DNA from: Phycisphaerales bacterium
Lineage (GTDB): Bacteria; Planctomycetota; Phycisphaerae; Phycisphaerales; UBA1924
Direction: 5' to 3'
Length of the DNA: 64,000 nt
NCBI GenBank assembly: GCA_020831775.1
Contig: JAFIFZ010000015.1
Span: 1 to 64,000 of the forward strand
A program made the position numbers and the translations under genes. Below, in pieces: positions 40,673 through 50,197 of the stretch; position 1 is the stretch's first letter, and each line of letters begins with the position of its first letter. Below the pieces are notes generated by a model, which was given only the letters and a program-made list of their open reading frames with translations, searched no databases and was not told the origin of the DNA.

Positions 40673-42454
40673 ATGTCCGGTTTCATCCGCTCGCTCGGGC
40701 TGTCGACAAAGATCATTCTGGCGTCCGTTGCGATCCTTGCGATCGCGATCGGCGTGAACTATGCGGTATTTACAAAGGGCTACCGCGCCGACAGCGAACA
40801 ACTGCTCATGGAAAAGGCGGCCGCGTTCACGGCGGTCGCCGACCAGGCCAAGGACTACGCGGGCAGGCTGATCGCCGAGGGCGCATTCGACATGGAAACA
40901 CTGCTCTCCGAGGCCAGGCAACAGATCAGCGAGGGGCGTTCTTACCGAGACACGCGGTTCTTCAACACCATCCCGGTCGTTGTCGGCTGGTCCACCGCGG
41001 AGGAAGCGGCCGTCGTCGAGGGGATCGACTTCCGCGTCGCGGCCTTCGATGCACGCAACAAAGACAACGAACCGGAGCCGGGGAGCTTCCGCGCCTCGCT
41101 GCTGCGCGATCTCGAGTCGCAGGTCGCAAGGGGCGGCCAAGACCACCTCGGGAGAATCAACACAGAGACCAACACGCTGCATTACATGCGCGCCATCCGT
41201 CTCGGTCAGTCGTGCATGATGTGCCACGGCGACCCCGGAGTGCACGGCGGCGACGCGCAGGGGCGCGACCTCCTCGGCTTCCGCATGGAGGGCTGGAAGG
41301 TCGGGGACACCCACGGCGCCTACGAGATCGCCATGCCCCTCGACGGGCTCGACGCGCAGGTGGCGGGCTTCATGATGCGTGGGGCCGCGTTCACCGTCCC
41401 CGTCATCGTCGTCGCGGTCGCCGGCTTTGTCTTCGTCCTCGGTCGGTTGCTCACCCGCCCGATCAATTCCATGGTCGCGATGGTCCGCGACATCGCCGAG
41501 GGTGAGGGCGATCTGACCAAGCGCCTGAGCATCAATCGCGAGGACGAGATCGGCCAGCTCGCCAAGTGGTTCGACACCTTCATGGACCGTCTGCAGAAGC
41601 TGATCGGAGAGGTCGCCGGCACCACCCGCGAGGTCGCCTCGGCATCGACGGAAATCGCCGCATCCAGCGAACAGCTCGCAACGGGGATCGATCAGCAGGA
41701 AACGCAGATCACCCAGATCTCCGCCGCGATGGAGGAGATGTCCGCCAGCGTCGTCGAGGTCGCCCGCAAGAGCGCCGACGCTGCGAGAAACGCCGAGGAC
41801 TCGGGCAGTGCCGCGTCCGAGGGCGGCGAGATCGTCAGCAGAACGATCACCGAGATCAACTCGATCAGCGAGGCCGTCTCAGCATCGGCCGCCTCGGTCT
41901 CGGAACTGGGCCGCAAGGGCGAACAGATCGGGCAGATCGTCCGCGTCATCAACGACATCGCGGATCAGACCAATCTCCTGGCCCTCAACGCGGCGATCGA
42001 GGCCGCCAGGGCCGGCGAGCACGGGCGCGGCTTCGCGGTCGTGGCGGACGAAGTGCGAAAGCTCGCAGAACGAACCCAACGGGCGACCGAAGAGATCGGC
42101 GAGTCGATCGCCACCATCCAGTGCGAGACCGAGCAGGCCGTCCAGCGAATGAACACCGGGACCACGCAGGTCGAGTCCGGCGTCCGCATGGCTTCGGAGG
42201 CGGGCAAGAGCTTAGAGCGGATCGTCTCGACCGCGTCGGATGTCGCAATGATGATCCAGACCATCGCCGCCGCGGCCGAAGAGCAGGCCGCCACCAGCGA
42301 ACAGGTCAGCAAGAGTATCGAGTCGATCTCGGCGGTGACACGCCAATCCAGCGAAGGCATCGGCCAGGCCTCGATGGCCGCGGCCCAACTCTCGGCCAAG
42401 GCCGAACACCTCCAGGCCCTCGTCGGCCGCTTCAAGATCGAAAACCGCGCCTAA
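40673..42454 (+). CDS. Methyl-accepting chemotaxis protein with c-type heme sensor (DUF3365-like)
   Basis: 593-aa chemoreceptor with the same layout as its tandem paralogue: TM1 (about 12-30), periplasmic sensor, TM2, HAMP and signalling hairpin. The sensor contains [10 protein letters not shown] with Cys181, Cys184 and His185, a CxxCH covalent heme site placed as in DUF3365 domains, followed by the domain's conserved DGAYE-like end ([20 protein letters not shown]). It may sense redox state, oxygen or nitric oxide and direct motility through CheA. The cytoplasmic parts of the two receptors are nearly identical while the sensors differ, as expected after duplication and divergence. cheA/cheW are not in the window. 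Confidence 0.93.
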   Translation: MSGFIRSLGLSTKIILASVAILAIAIGVNYAVFTKGYRADSEQLLMEKAAAFTAVADQAKDYAGRLIAEGAFDMETLLSEARQQISEGRSYRDTRFFNTIPVVVGWSTAEEAAVVEGIDFRVAAFDARNKDNEPEPGSFRASLLRDLESQVARGGQDHLGRINTETNTLHYMRAIRLGQSCMMCHGDPGVHGGDAQGRDLLGFRMEGWKVGDTHGAYEIAMPLDGLDAQVAGFMMRGAAFTVPVIVVAVAGFVFVLGRLLTRPINSMVAMVRDIAEGEGDLTKRLSINREDEIGQLAKWFDTFMDRLQKLIGEVAGTTREVASASTEIAASSEQLATGIDQQETQITQISAAMEEMSASVVEVARKSADAARNAEDSGSAASEGGEIVSRTITEINSISEAVSASAASVSELGRKGEQIGQIVRVINDIADQTNLLALNAAIEAARAGEHGRGFAVVADEVRKLAERTQRATEEIGESIATIQCETEQAVQRMNTGTTQVESGVRMASEAGKSLERIVSTASDVAMMIQTIAAAAEEQAATSEQVSKSIESISAVTRQSSEGIGQASMAAAQLSAKAEHLQALVGRFKIENRA

Positions 42455-42474
42455 ACCGCGCGTGGACGAGAAGC

Positions 42475-42512
42475 ACAGCGGGAGGCTCACTTCAGTGAGC
42501 CTCCCGCTGTTT
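42475..42512 (+). terminator. Rho-independent terminator of the second chemoreceptor gene
   Basis: Sixteen-pair perfect stem (42475-42490 with 42495-42510) closed by TTCA and followed by TT. Very stable, although the T-run is short. Confidence 0.85.
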
Positions 42513-42599
42513 GACTACGGAGTCGATCCATTTTCTCTTTCCTGCTGATCGCGAGCTCGACCGGCCGATGGCGGCGGACGGCGGAATCCCAAATCAGCC

Positions 42600-43943
42600 A
42601 TGGAGCACTGCACTCGGCCCCCCGTCCCGGTACACTCGCCGCCCGTGGCAAGTCAGCAGAGCGGGAACCTCCTCAAAGCGCTCGGTCCGGGCATCCTCTT
42701 CGCCGGGGCCGCGATCGGTGTCTCGCACCTTGTGCAGTCGACACGCTCGGGGGCCATCTACGGGCTGACGCTCTTGCCCCTGATCATCCTCGTCCACCTG
42801 CTCAAGCTCCCGGCGATGCTGGCGGGGCCGAGGTACGCCGCGGCCACCGGGACCTCCCTCCTCGAGGCCTACCGGCGCCAAGGCCGCTACACCCTCGCGA
42901 TCTTCGCTGTGATCGTGGCGGGGACGGCCTTTGCGATCGTCGCCGCGATCTCGATGGTGACCGCGGCGATCTTCAAGGCCGCGGTGCTCGTGCCCGTCTT
43001 CGGCGCGGCGGACGCGGAGCTTGCGTGGGTCTGCGCCGGGCTGCTGGGCGTCGGGGCGTGCATCCTCGCGGCCGGGGGCTTCGCCTGGCTCGACAGGGTG
43101 ATGAAGGCGCTCATGGTCGTGATGCTGGCGACGACGATGGTCGCCGCGGGCGCCGTGCTGCCCCGGATCGATTTCTCGATCTCGCTCGAGTGGCCTTCGG
43201 GTGTGACCGGCGCGGCGTCGATGGTGTTCATCGTCGCGCTGATCGGCTGGATGCCGGCGCCGCTCGACATCACGGTCTGGAACTCGCTCTGGACGATCGC
43301 CCGCTCCAAGCGCACCGGCACGAGCCCGACGGCCCGCGTCTGTCGCGCCGAGTTTCTGATCGGGTTCGGCCTCTGCCTGCTGCTGGCGTGCGCGTTCGCG
43401 GTGCTGGGATCGGTGGTGATGCGCCAGAACGGGGTCGAACCCTCGCCCTCACCCGCGGCGTTTGTCGCCCAGCTCTTCTCCCTGTACGAGAGCGTTTTCG
43501 GCCCGTGGTTCACGCCCGTGATCGGGGCGAGCGCGCTGGCGGTGATGTTTTCGACGCTGCTGACGGTGCTCGACGCGCTGCCGCGGAGCATCGTCGTGCT
43601 GGTCGCGAGGTTCGGCGGCCCTGAGCGCCCGTGGGACGAGGGCGCCACGAGGGATCTGTCGCGCACAACAGGCTATTGGATCGCGATGGCGGCGATCGTG
43701 ATCGGGGCGATGCTGCTGGTCGGCCGCTTCCGCGAGAGCATGACAGGGCTGGTCGACCTGGCGACCACGCTGAGCTTCCTCGGCACGCCCCTGCTGGCAT
43801 GGTTCAACCATCGCGCGATGACGGCGCCAGAAGTGCCCGAGGCCTTCAGACCCGCCCGAATCACTCGGGCGGTGAGCCTCGCGGGGGTGGTGTTCTTTGC
43901 CGGCTTTGCCGTGGTTTTTCTCTGGTCTCGCTTCGGCATCTAA
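42600..43943 (+). CDS. NRAMP-family-related metal transporter
   Basis: 447-aa inner-membrane protein with about 11 transmembrane helices and the NRAMP layout. The start of TM1 reads LGPGILFAGAAIGVSHLVQS: the LGPG is kept, but the metal-binding DPGN of classical NRAMP is replaced by GVSH. In TM6 the usual MPH region reads GWMPAPLDI. This matches a divergent NRAMP branch whose substrate is not settled; manganese, iron or another divalent ion can only be guessed. ATG 42600 is the annotated start; GTG 42645 would give the shorter N-terminus MASQQSGNLLKALGPG and is a real alternative. Confidence 0.82.
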   Translation: MEHCTRPPVPVHSPPVASQQSGNLLKALGPGILFAGAAIGVSHLVQSTRSGAIYGLTLLPLIILVHLLKLPAMLAGPRYAAATGTSLLEAYRRQGRYTLAIFAVIVAGTAFAIVAAISMVTAAIFKAAVLVPVFGAADAELAWVCAGLLGVGACILAAGGFAWLDRVMKALMVVMLATTMVAAGAVLPRIDFSISLEWPSGVTGAASMVFIVALIGWMPAPLDITVWNSLWTIARSKRTGTSPTARVCRAEFLIGFGLCLLLACAFAVLGSVVMRQNGVEPSPSPAAFVAQLFSLYESVFGPWFTPVIGASALAVMFSTLLTVLDALPRSIVVLVARFGGPERPWDEGATRDLSRTTGYWIAMAAIVIGAMLLVGRFRESMTGLVDLATTLSFLGTPLLAWFNHRAMTAPEVPEAFRPARITRAVSLAGVVFFAGFAVVFLWSRFGI

Positions 43944-43998
43944 CTCGCTACAGGCGCGACTACCATCGACCCGGCCGGACCGGGGGCCGGGGAGCCAC

Positions 43999-45171
43999 AT
44001 GGCACACGCCGAGATCCGAAATCGAGTCTTTGTCGGCCTCGCACTGGTCGCGGTTGTGGCCGGCGCGACTTTGCTGTACTTCGTCCTGGGGCGAAATCGG
44101 ACAGACCATGCGGCCCCCGAGACGGTGCGTCCCGTTCTGGCGGTCCGAGTCGAGCGCCCCCGCGAAGAACTAGCGACCTATCCCGCTCGCGTTCGCGCCA
44201 GGCAGGAACTGACCCTCGAGTTCGAGGTGCCCGGCGTGGTGCGCGGTCTCCCGATCACCCGAGGTCAGCGGGTCGGCGAGGGCGACACCCTCGCCGAGCT
44301 CGACCTCCGCGACTTCCGGAGCCGGCGCACGGCGAGTATCGCCCGCCACGAACAGGCGGAGATCGAGCTGAGAGCGATCACTTCCGCCGCCGAGCGGGGG
44401 GCGGCCACGCAGATGGAGACGACACGTGCGAAGACCGCCGTCGACCTCGCAAAGGCCGAGCGCGAACTCGCGGAAAAGGCGTTCGAGGACGCGACGCTAT
44501 CGGCGCCGTTGGACGGGCTTGTCTCGGACATTTACATCGATCTGCACCAGCCGATCCGCCCTGGCCAGCGCGTGCTGCGTCTGCTCGATATCTCTGCGAT
44601 CCGAATCGAGGTCAATGTGCACGAGTCTCGCGTCGCCTTTGCTCGCAACTATGAAGACAGAGTCAGGCACGCGGTGCGATTCGATTTTCTTCCCGGGGAA
44701 GAGTTCGACGCGGAGCTGATCGAGTACACGACCGAGGCGGCGCGGACCACCCAGACTTTCGTCGCGATTCTGGAGATGGTCCCTCCCGAGGAGGCGGTGA
44801 TCCTGCCGGGGATGACCGCGACCGTGATCGAGTACGCCTCGGAGTCGGAGGGTGACGGTGGGCCCGTGGTCGTGCCGCCCGAGGCGATCTGGATCGACGG
44901 GGAGGGCAACCGCTTCGTTTGGGCGCTGGAAGAGGGCGTTGATGGCACGGCGACCGCCCGTCGTCTTTCGGTGAGAACCGGCACCATCCTGCCCGCGGGC
45001 GTGGAATTGGTCGAAGGCCCCGAGCCAGGCACGCTCATTGCGACCGCCGGCCTGCGCGAACTCCGCGAGGGACAGCGGGTCCGTCCGGTTGAAGGGAGTC
45101 ATCGGCCCGCGCCCGCCGCCGAACGCCCGGAAGCGGACCGCGATCAGCGGCCCGAGGCGGGGCGGCGTTGA
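43999..45171 (+). CDS. RND efflux periplasmic adaptor (membrane fusion protein)
   Basis: 390-aa HlyD/AcrA-type adaptor. An N-terminal membrane segment (VFVGLALVAVVAGATLLYFVLG) is followed by a lipoyl half-motif (LEFEVPGVVRGLPITRGQRVGEGDTLAELD), an alpha-helical hairpin rich in Ala/Glu/Arg (about 105-165), the second half-motif (LSAPLDGLVSDIYIDLHQPI), a beta-barrel and a membrane-proximal domain. It would bridge the RND pump encoded next to an outer-membrane channel; no channel gene is in the window. GGGGAG precedes ATG 43999. The stop overlaps the pump start (TTGA). Confidence 0.92.
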   Translation: MAHAEIRNRVFVGLALVAVVAGATLLYFVLGRNRTDHAAPETVRPVLAVRVERPREELATYPARVRARQELTLEFEVPGVVRGLPITRGQRVGEGDTLAELDLRDFRSRRTASIARHEQAEIELRAITSAAERGAATQMETTRAKTAVDLAKAERELAEKAFEDATLSAPLDGLVSDIYIDLHQPIRPGQRVLRLLDISAIRIEVNVHESRVAFARNYEDRVRHAVRFDFLPGEEFDAELIEYTTEAARTTQTFVAILEMVPPEEAVILPGMTATVIEYASESEGDGGPVVVPPEAIWIDGEGNRFVWALEEGVDGTATARRLSVRTGTILPAGVELVEGPEPGTLIATAGLRELREGQRVRPVEGSHRPAPAAERPEADRDQRPEAGRR

Positions 45172-48100
45172 ACATCGCCGAGCTCTCCATCCGATATCGC
45201 ACCGTCGTTGTCGCGATCACGCTGGCGATGCTCGGCGCGGGCATCTGGTCGTACCAATCTATGGGCCGGCTGGAAGATCCCGAGTACACGATCAAGCAAG
45301 CCCTGATCATCACCCACTACCCGGGCGCGTCGGCGTCGGAGGTTGCCGGCGAAGTCACCGACAAAATCGAGTCGGCGGTGCAGAGGATGGGCCAGCTCGA
45401 ACGAGTCACAAGCCTCTCCGAGCCGGGCCGCTCGACCGTGACCGTCCGGATCCGCGACCGGTACACCAGCCGGGACCTCCCGCAGATCTGGGACGAGCTC
45501 CGCCGGCGTGTCGCCGACGCCGAACGCGATCTGCCGCCGGGCGCGTCGGCCCCGATCGTCGTCGACGACTATGGAGACGTCTACGGCGTTTTCTACGCGG
45601 TGTACGGCGACGGTTTCAGCTTCGCCGAGTTGAAGGACCACGCCAGCATGCTCCGACGGGAGCTCCTGCAGGTCGAGGATGTCGGCAAGGTCACGCTGTA
45701 TGCCGACCAGCAGGAGACGGTCTTTGTCGAGTTTTCGCGCGAGAGGCTCGCGGAGCTGGGCGTGCCGCCGTCGGCGCTGTACGCCTCACTCGAGGGGCGC
45801 AATCTGGCCGCGCCGGCGGGTCGGGTGCTGGCCGGTGAGCGCCGGATCCGCATCGATCCATCCGGGCAGTTCACCGCCGCCGAGGACATCGGCGAGCTGA
45901 TGGTCCTGCACGGAGAGCTCGCCGGCGCTCGCCTCTACCTCGGCGATGTCGCCGAGATCAGGCGGGGCTACCGCGATCCGCCGACAAGCCTGATGAGGTT
46001 CAACGGACGTCCGGCGATCGGGATCGGGATCTCGACGGTCGAGGGCGGCAACGCCGTCCGCATGGGCAGGGCGGTCGATCGACGCGTCAGAGAGCTGCAG
46101 GCCCAGACACCCGTCGGCATCGAGATCGGACTGATCGCCCACCAGTCGACCGCCGTGACCCAAGCCGTCCGCGGGTTCTTTCTCAGTCTGACTCAGGCGC
46201 TGGTGATCGTCATCCTCGTGCTGATTTTCACGATGGGGCTTCGGAGCGGCGTGCTGATCGGCGTTGTGCTGCTGCTCACCATCGCCGGCACCTTCGCGCT
46301 GATGAAGTCAACGGGATTGATGCTCGAACGCGTCAGCCTCGGCGCTCTCATCATCGCGCTCGGCATGCTCGTCGACAACACCATCGTCGTCGTCGAAGGC
46401 GCACAGGTGAATCTCAGGCGCGGGCTCGGCAAGATCGAGGCGATCTCCCGTGTCGTCAGACAGACCGCAAAGCCTCTGCTCGGGGCCACGCTGGTCGCGG
46501 CGCTCGCGTTCGCGGCGATCGGGCTCTCGCGCGACGCGACCGGTGAATACACCCGCTCGCTTTTCTTTGTTGTCAGCTATTCGCTGCTCCTGAGCTGGGT
46601 GCTGGCGGTGACCCTCACGCCGGTCTTGTGCTGGTGGTGGCTCGGTGCGCCCAAGCAGACCGAAGACGACCCGCACGCCGGCAGAATCTACCGGGCGTAC
46701 CGCTCGCTGCTCAGCTGGGCGCTCCGCTACAGGGTTGTGACGCTCGGGGGCATGGCGGTGCTCCTGTTGCTCTCGGTCGCGGGTTTCGCGGCGGTCGACC
46801 GGAGTTTCTTCCCGCCCTCGACGAGAGCGCAGTTCATGGTGCACATGTGGATGCCCCAGGGAACGGCGATCGAACGCACCGACAAGGCCGCCGCCGAGAT
46901 CGCCAGCGAGGTCGGGCGCCTCGCCGGCGTGACGGATGTCTCCGAGTTCGTCGGCGCCGGCGCCCCCCGCTTCCTCCTGACCTACACCCCAGAGGACCCC
47001 GTCCCGACCTACGCCATGCTGCTCGTGGGCGTCGAGAACGACCGATCGATCGACGCGCTGATGGCCGAGATCAGGTCGAGCATCCGCGAGAGCCACCCGC
47101 AGGTCGAAGCTCTGCCGCGACGATTCTCGCTCGGGCCGGGCCAGCTCCAGAAGATCCAGGTCAGGCTCCGAGGCCCCGAACCCGACGAGCTTCAACGCCT
47201 GGCCTCACGCGTCAGGGCGGAGTTCGAGACCGACCCCGACATCGTCGACATCCGCGACGACTGGCGTGAGCGCACGCTCGTGCTCCGGCCTGTGATCAAC
47301 GAGATGCAAGCTCGGGACGCGGGGCTGACCAGGCGCGACATCGCCAGGGCGATGCTCTATCACACAGAGGGCGTTCTCGTCGGAGTCTACCGAGACGACG
47401 GCAGCCTACTGCCGATCATCGCCCGCCCCCCGGCCGGTGAACGCCAGGAAGTCGCCGATGTCCGCGACGCACAGATCTGGAGCCCCGCCGCCGGCAGACG
47501 CATCCCGATGAGACAGGTCGTCGGCGCGTTCACCACCGAGAGCGAACACACGATCATCCGCCGGCGCGACCGTCTGCCGACGCTGACAGTTATGGCCGAT
47601 TCGCGAACCAGCTCCAGCCGCGCCGTCGAGCGGCTCTCCCCCGCGATCGACGCGATCGACCTTCCTCCCGGCTACACGCTCTCGTGGGGCGGCGAGCGCG
47701 AGGACTCACGCGATGCGCAGCGGGCGCTGCTCTCGCGGTTCCCGCTCGTCGGTGTGCTGATGGTGCTGGTGGTGGTCGCGATGTTCAACGCCGTCAGGCC
47801 GCCGCTGATTGTCTTCGCGACCGTTCCGCTCGCGCTGATCGGTGTAACGCTGGGCCTGCTCATGACGGGCCAGCCCTTCGGCTTCATGGCCCTGCTCGGC
47901 TTTATGAGCCTCTCGGGCATGCTGATCAAGAACGCGGTGGTGCTCCTCGATGAGCTGGAACTGCGGACCGCCGACGCCAAGGACCGCCTGAGCGCGATTG
48001 TCGACGCGGGGGTCAGCCGGATGCGCCCGGTCGTGCTCGCGGCCCTCACCACAGTGCTGGGCATGATCCCGCTGCTTGGCGACGACTTCTTCGTCTCGAT

Positions 48101-48203
48101 GGCGGTGACGATCATGAGCGGGCTGGCGTTCGCGACGGTCCTGACGCTCTTTGTCGTACCGGTCATGTACGCATTGGTCTACCGAATCGCCCGGACATCC
48201 TGA
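45168..48203 (+). CDS. RND-family efflux transporter permease
   Basis: 1011-aa inner-membrane pump of the AcrB/HAE type, driven by protons. Twelve membrane helices with two large periplasmic loops. TM4 carries GMLVDNTIVVVE with the proton-relay Asp. N-terminus MNIAELSIRYRTVVVAI and the HYPGASASEVAGEVTDKIE motif of the porter domain are typical. Start TTG 45168 lies inside the adaptor stop codon, so translation depends on the upstream gene. The substrate (drugs, metals or lipids) cannot be told. The shorter MFP-RND pair without TolC resembles the MdtB/MexF-like groups of environmental bacteria. Confidence 0.93.
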   Translation: MNIAELSIRYRTVVVAITLAMLGAGIWSYQSMGRLEDPEYTIKQALIITHYPGASASEVAGEVTDKIESAVQRMGQLERVTSLSEPGRSTVTVRIRDRYTSRDLPQIWDELRRRVADAERDLPPGASAPIVVDDYGDVYGVFYAVYGDGFSFAELKDHASMLRRELLQVEDVGKVTLYADQQETVFVEFSRERLAELGVPPSALYASLEGRNLAAPAGRVLAGERRIRIDPSGQFTAAEDIGELMVLHGELAGARLYLGDVAEIRRGYRDPPTSLMRFNGRPAIGIGISTVEGGNAVRMGRAVDRRVRELQAQTPVGIEIGLIAHQSTAVTQAVRGFFLSLTQALVIVILVLIFTMGLRSGVLIGVVLLLTIAGTFALMKSTGLMLERVSLGALIIALGMLVDNTIVVVEGAQVNLRRGLGKIEAISRVVRQTAKPLLGATLVAALAFAAIGLSRDATGEYTRSLFFVVSYSLLLSWVLAVTLTPVLCWWWLGAPKQTEDDPHAGRIYRAYRSLLSWALRYRVVTLGGMAVLLLLSVAGFAAVDRSFFPPSTRAQFMVHMWMPQGTAIERTDKAAAEIASEVGRLAGVTDVSEFVGAGAPRFLLTYTPEDPVPTYAMLLVGVENDRSIDALMAEIRSSIRESHPQVEALPRRFSLGPGQLQKIQVRLRGPEPDELQRLASRVRAEFETDPDIVDIRDDWRERTLVLRPVINEMQARDAGLTRRDIARAMLYHTEGVLVGVYRDDGSLLPIIARPPAGERQEVADVRDAQIWSPAAGRRIPMRQVVGAFTTESEHTIIRRRDRLPTLTVMADSRTSSSRAVERLSPAIDAIDLPPGYTLSWGGEREDSRDAQRALLSRFPLVGVLMVLVVVAMFNAVRPPLIVFATVPLALIGVTLGLLMTGQPFGFMALLGFMSLSGMLIKNAVVLLDELELRTADAKDRLSAIVDAGVSRMRPVVLAALTTVLGMIPLLGDDFFVSMAVTIMSGLAFATVLTLFVVPVMYALVYRIARTS

Positions 48204-48228
48204 GCGAGACCTGCGGGCGCATGAACCG

Positions 48229-48264
48229 AAAAAAGGCCGGCCTCGGATCGCTCCAAGGCCGGCC
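48229..48264 (-). terminator. Rho-independent terminator
   Basis: On the minus strand a nine-pair stem (AGGCCGGCC type, arms 48235-48243 and 48256-48264) is followed by six T (A-run 48229-48234). It ends the beta-propeller gene and lies 25 bp beyond the RND stop. Confidence 0.88.
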
Positions 48265-48321
48265 CCCCGTTCAAACCTATGTTGGCTTGGATCGTCGACC
48301 ACTTGATCCATCTCGGAGTGG

Positions 48322-49371
48322 TCAGTCGCAGCCCGCCGCGAACGCGCTGAGGAACGCGAAGAAGTCGTCGGCGTCGATCACGCCGTCGTTGTTGAAATCG
48401 GCGCGGCACTCGACCGAGTCGGACAGCACAAGCACTGTGATCGGACTATTGTTCAAGCCACCCGCATTGTTCTCGACAGCGACTCCCAGGAACGACCCCG
48501 GTTGTCCGCCGGCGTCCGTGCCCCTATATCGGAGCACACGCCCATTGCCGCCGGTGCTCGCCACAAGCAATGTACGCTGCGGATCGTCCGCCGATGGGTG
48601 GAACGCCATGTAGTGCGGCAGATCTAACCCTCCGCTCGCCGACGGAATGAAGACCGAGGGTGTGAGCGTGACCGGGGCCACACGGATCACCGAGTTCGTG
48701 TTGCTGCTGGCCACATACATGTACCCGTCGCCGTCGAACAGCAGGCCTCGTGGGCCCGCGATCGGCACCTGACTCTGCGTCACCACCTCGTCGATGAACT
48801 CCCCCGTCGTCCCATCGAAGCGAAGCACACTGTTTGTAGCAGAGCTGGCGACATACAGGTGGCCGTCGGGGCCGAACGCGAGACCCTTCGGCCGATTGAG
48901 CCCACCCGTGCCCCCGCCCGTGCTGTTGGGAACGAACTGGTTTGAAGCCCCGGTCGCCGGGTTGTATCGGATGATCCTGTTGTTGCCGCGGCTGCTGACA
49001 TAGAGCCAGCCATCGGGGCCGAAGGTCATCCCCTCTGGATTGCTCAGCCCCCCGAAGCCCGGAGTCACAAAGGTGTCCAGAAAGAATCCTTCCTTGGCGT
49101 TGTACCTCAAGACAGAACCATTTCCACGGCTGGCGATGTAAAGCCTGCCGTCGGGTCCGATCACCATCTCGCGCGGATCGCTCAACGGGGAGATCCCGGC
49201 GCCGATGAAGTGGTCAAGCGCCTGGCCGGTCGACTCGGTGAACCTGACAACCTTGCTCCCTGTGTCGGCCACAAGGATCTCGCTCTGGGCGAGCGCCTGC
49301 CCGCCGAACCCGATCACCGCACCGGACACCAACGCCACGAACTTCTGCTCGGACCCAAACCGCTTCAACAT
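48322..49371 (-). CDS. Exported NHL/SMP-30-like beta-propeller with dockerin-like tail
   Basis: 349 aa with a signal peptide (ALVSGAVIGFGGQALAQ). Six blades of the NHL type repeat as GPDGRLYIASRGNGSVLRYN, GPDGWLYVSSRGNNRIIRYN, GPDGHLYVASSATNSVLRF and GDGYMYVASSNTNSVIRV. The C-terminus CRADFNNDGVIDADDFFAF is an EF-hand/dockerin-like calcium-binding tail ending in GCD, common on exported planctomycete proteins and probably a sorting or anchoring element. Function unknown; propellers of this kind bind ligands or partner proteins. ATG 49371 has AGGAG with 8 nt spacing. Confidence 0.85.
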   Translation of the reverse strand: MLKRFGSEQKFVALVSGAVIGFGGQALAQSEILVADTGSKVVRFTESTGQALDHFIGAGISPLSDPREMVIGPDGRLYIASRGNGSVLRYNAKEGFFLDTFVTPGFGGLSNPEGMTFGPDGWLYVSSRGNNRIIRYNPATGASNQFVPNSTGGGTGGLNRPKGLAFGPDGHLYVASSATNSVLRFDGTTGEFIDEVVTQSQVPIAGPRGLLFDGDGYMYVASSNTNSVIRVAPVTLTPSVFIPSASGGLDLPHYMAFHPSADDPQRTLLVASTGGNGRVLRYRGTDAGGQPGSFLGVAVENNAGGLNNSPITVLVLSDSVECRADFNNDGVIDADDFFAFLSAFAAGCD

Positions 49372-49621
49372 GACCGTACTCCTGCTCTGCTAGCCCGGGC
49401 CGATTCGCTCGGGCGACCAAGGATCTGTTCTGGATCTGATCGCATAAACGATCAACCCACGCACATACATCAGAAGACGCGCTTTCTGGGCGGGCCTCCG
49501 TTTGCTATCTTGGCGATCTGACGGGCTGTTCAGGGCCCGCCCGTTCATCCGTACTCAAGCACAAGCGCATTTCGCGGGCGGGTGAGGAAACGCAGCGAGG
49601 AAAGTTTCAGCGATTTTTGCG

Positions 49622-50197
49622 ATGCAGCAGCGCGGATCACAAACCCACGGGTCGGCGGAGGAGGTCTTCCTCCGCGTTCTTGAGGAGCTTCGGAAGATCG
49701 CATCCGACTTCTTCCGCGCCGAAGGCCCGGGCCACACCCTCCAGCCGACCGCCGTCATCAACGAACTCTGGCTCAGGCTCGCCGATCGGACCGACCTCTC
49801 ATTCCAGAGCGATCAGGCCTTCATGGCGTACGCGTCCAGAGCATTCCGCCATGTCCTGATCGACCACGCCAGGCGAAAGAACGCCGAACGGCGAGGCGGC
49901 GGCCGCCGACGCGTGCTGCAAATCGGCGATTTCCAAGCCCCCTATTCGGGGCCCGGACTGGCGATCGAGGTGGCCGATGTGCTGATTCAGTTTGAAAAGG
50001 AAGATCCGCGTGCCGCCCGAGTCGTTGAATTGCGCTTCTTCGGGGGAATGAGCGAGGAGGAGATCGCCGACGTGCTGGGTGTCAGCACCCGGACAGTTCG
50101 AAACGACTGGGCCTTTGCCCGGGCATCGCTGGCGGAAAAGCTCGGTGAAGATGAACCCGACGAGCACAAACGACCGGACCAAACGACTCTTCCTTGA
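49622..50197 (+). CDS. ECF-type RNA polymerase sigma factor
   Basis: 191 aa. Region 2 (QPTAVINELWLRLADRTD ... FMAYASRAFRHVLIDHARRK) and region 4 (ELRFFGGMSEEEIADVLGVSTRTVRNDWAFARASL) are clear. LIDHARRKNAERRGG is the hallmark of the sigma group often found beside Ser/Thr kinases in planctomycetes. The last 46 bases overlap the kinase gene, so the two are translated together. No anti-sigma factor is adjacent; the kinase may control sigma activity. Confidence 0.92.
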   Translation: MQQRGSQTHGSAEEVFLRVLEELRKIASDFFRAEGPGHTLQPTAVINELWLRLADRTDLSFQSDQAFMAYASRAFRHVLIDHARRKNAERRGGGRRRVLQIGDFQAPYSGPGLAIEVADVLIQFEKEDPRAARVVELRFFGGMSEEEIADVLGVSTRTVRNDWAFARASLAEKLGEDEPDEHKRPDQTTLP

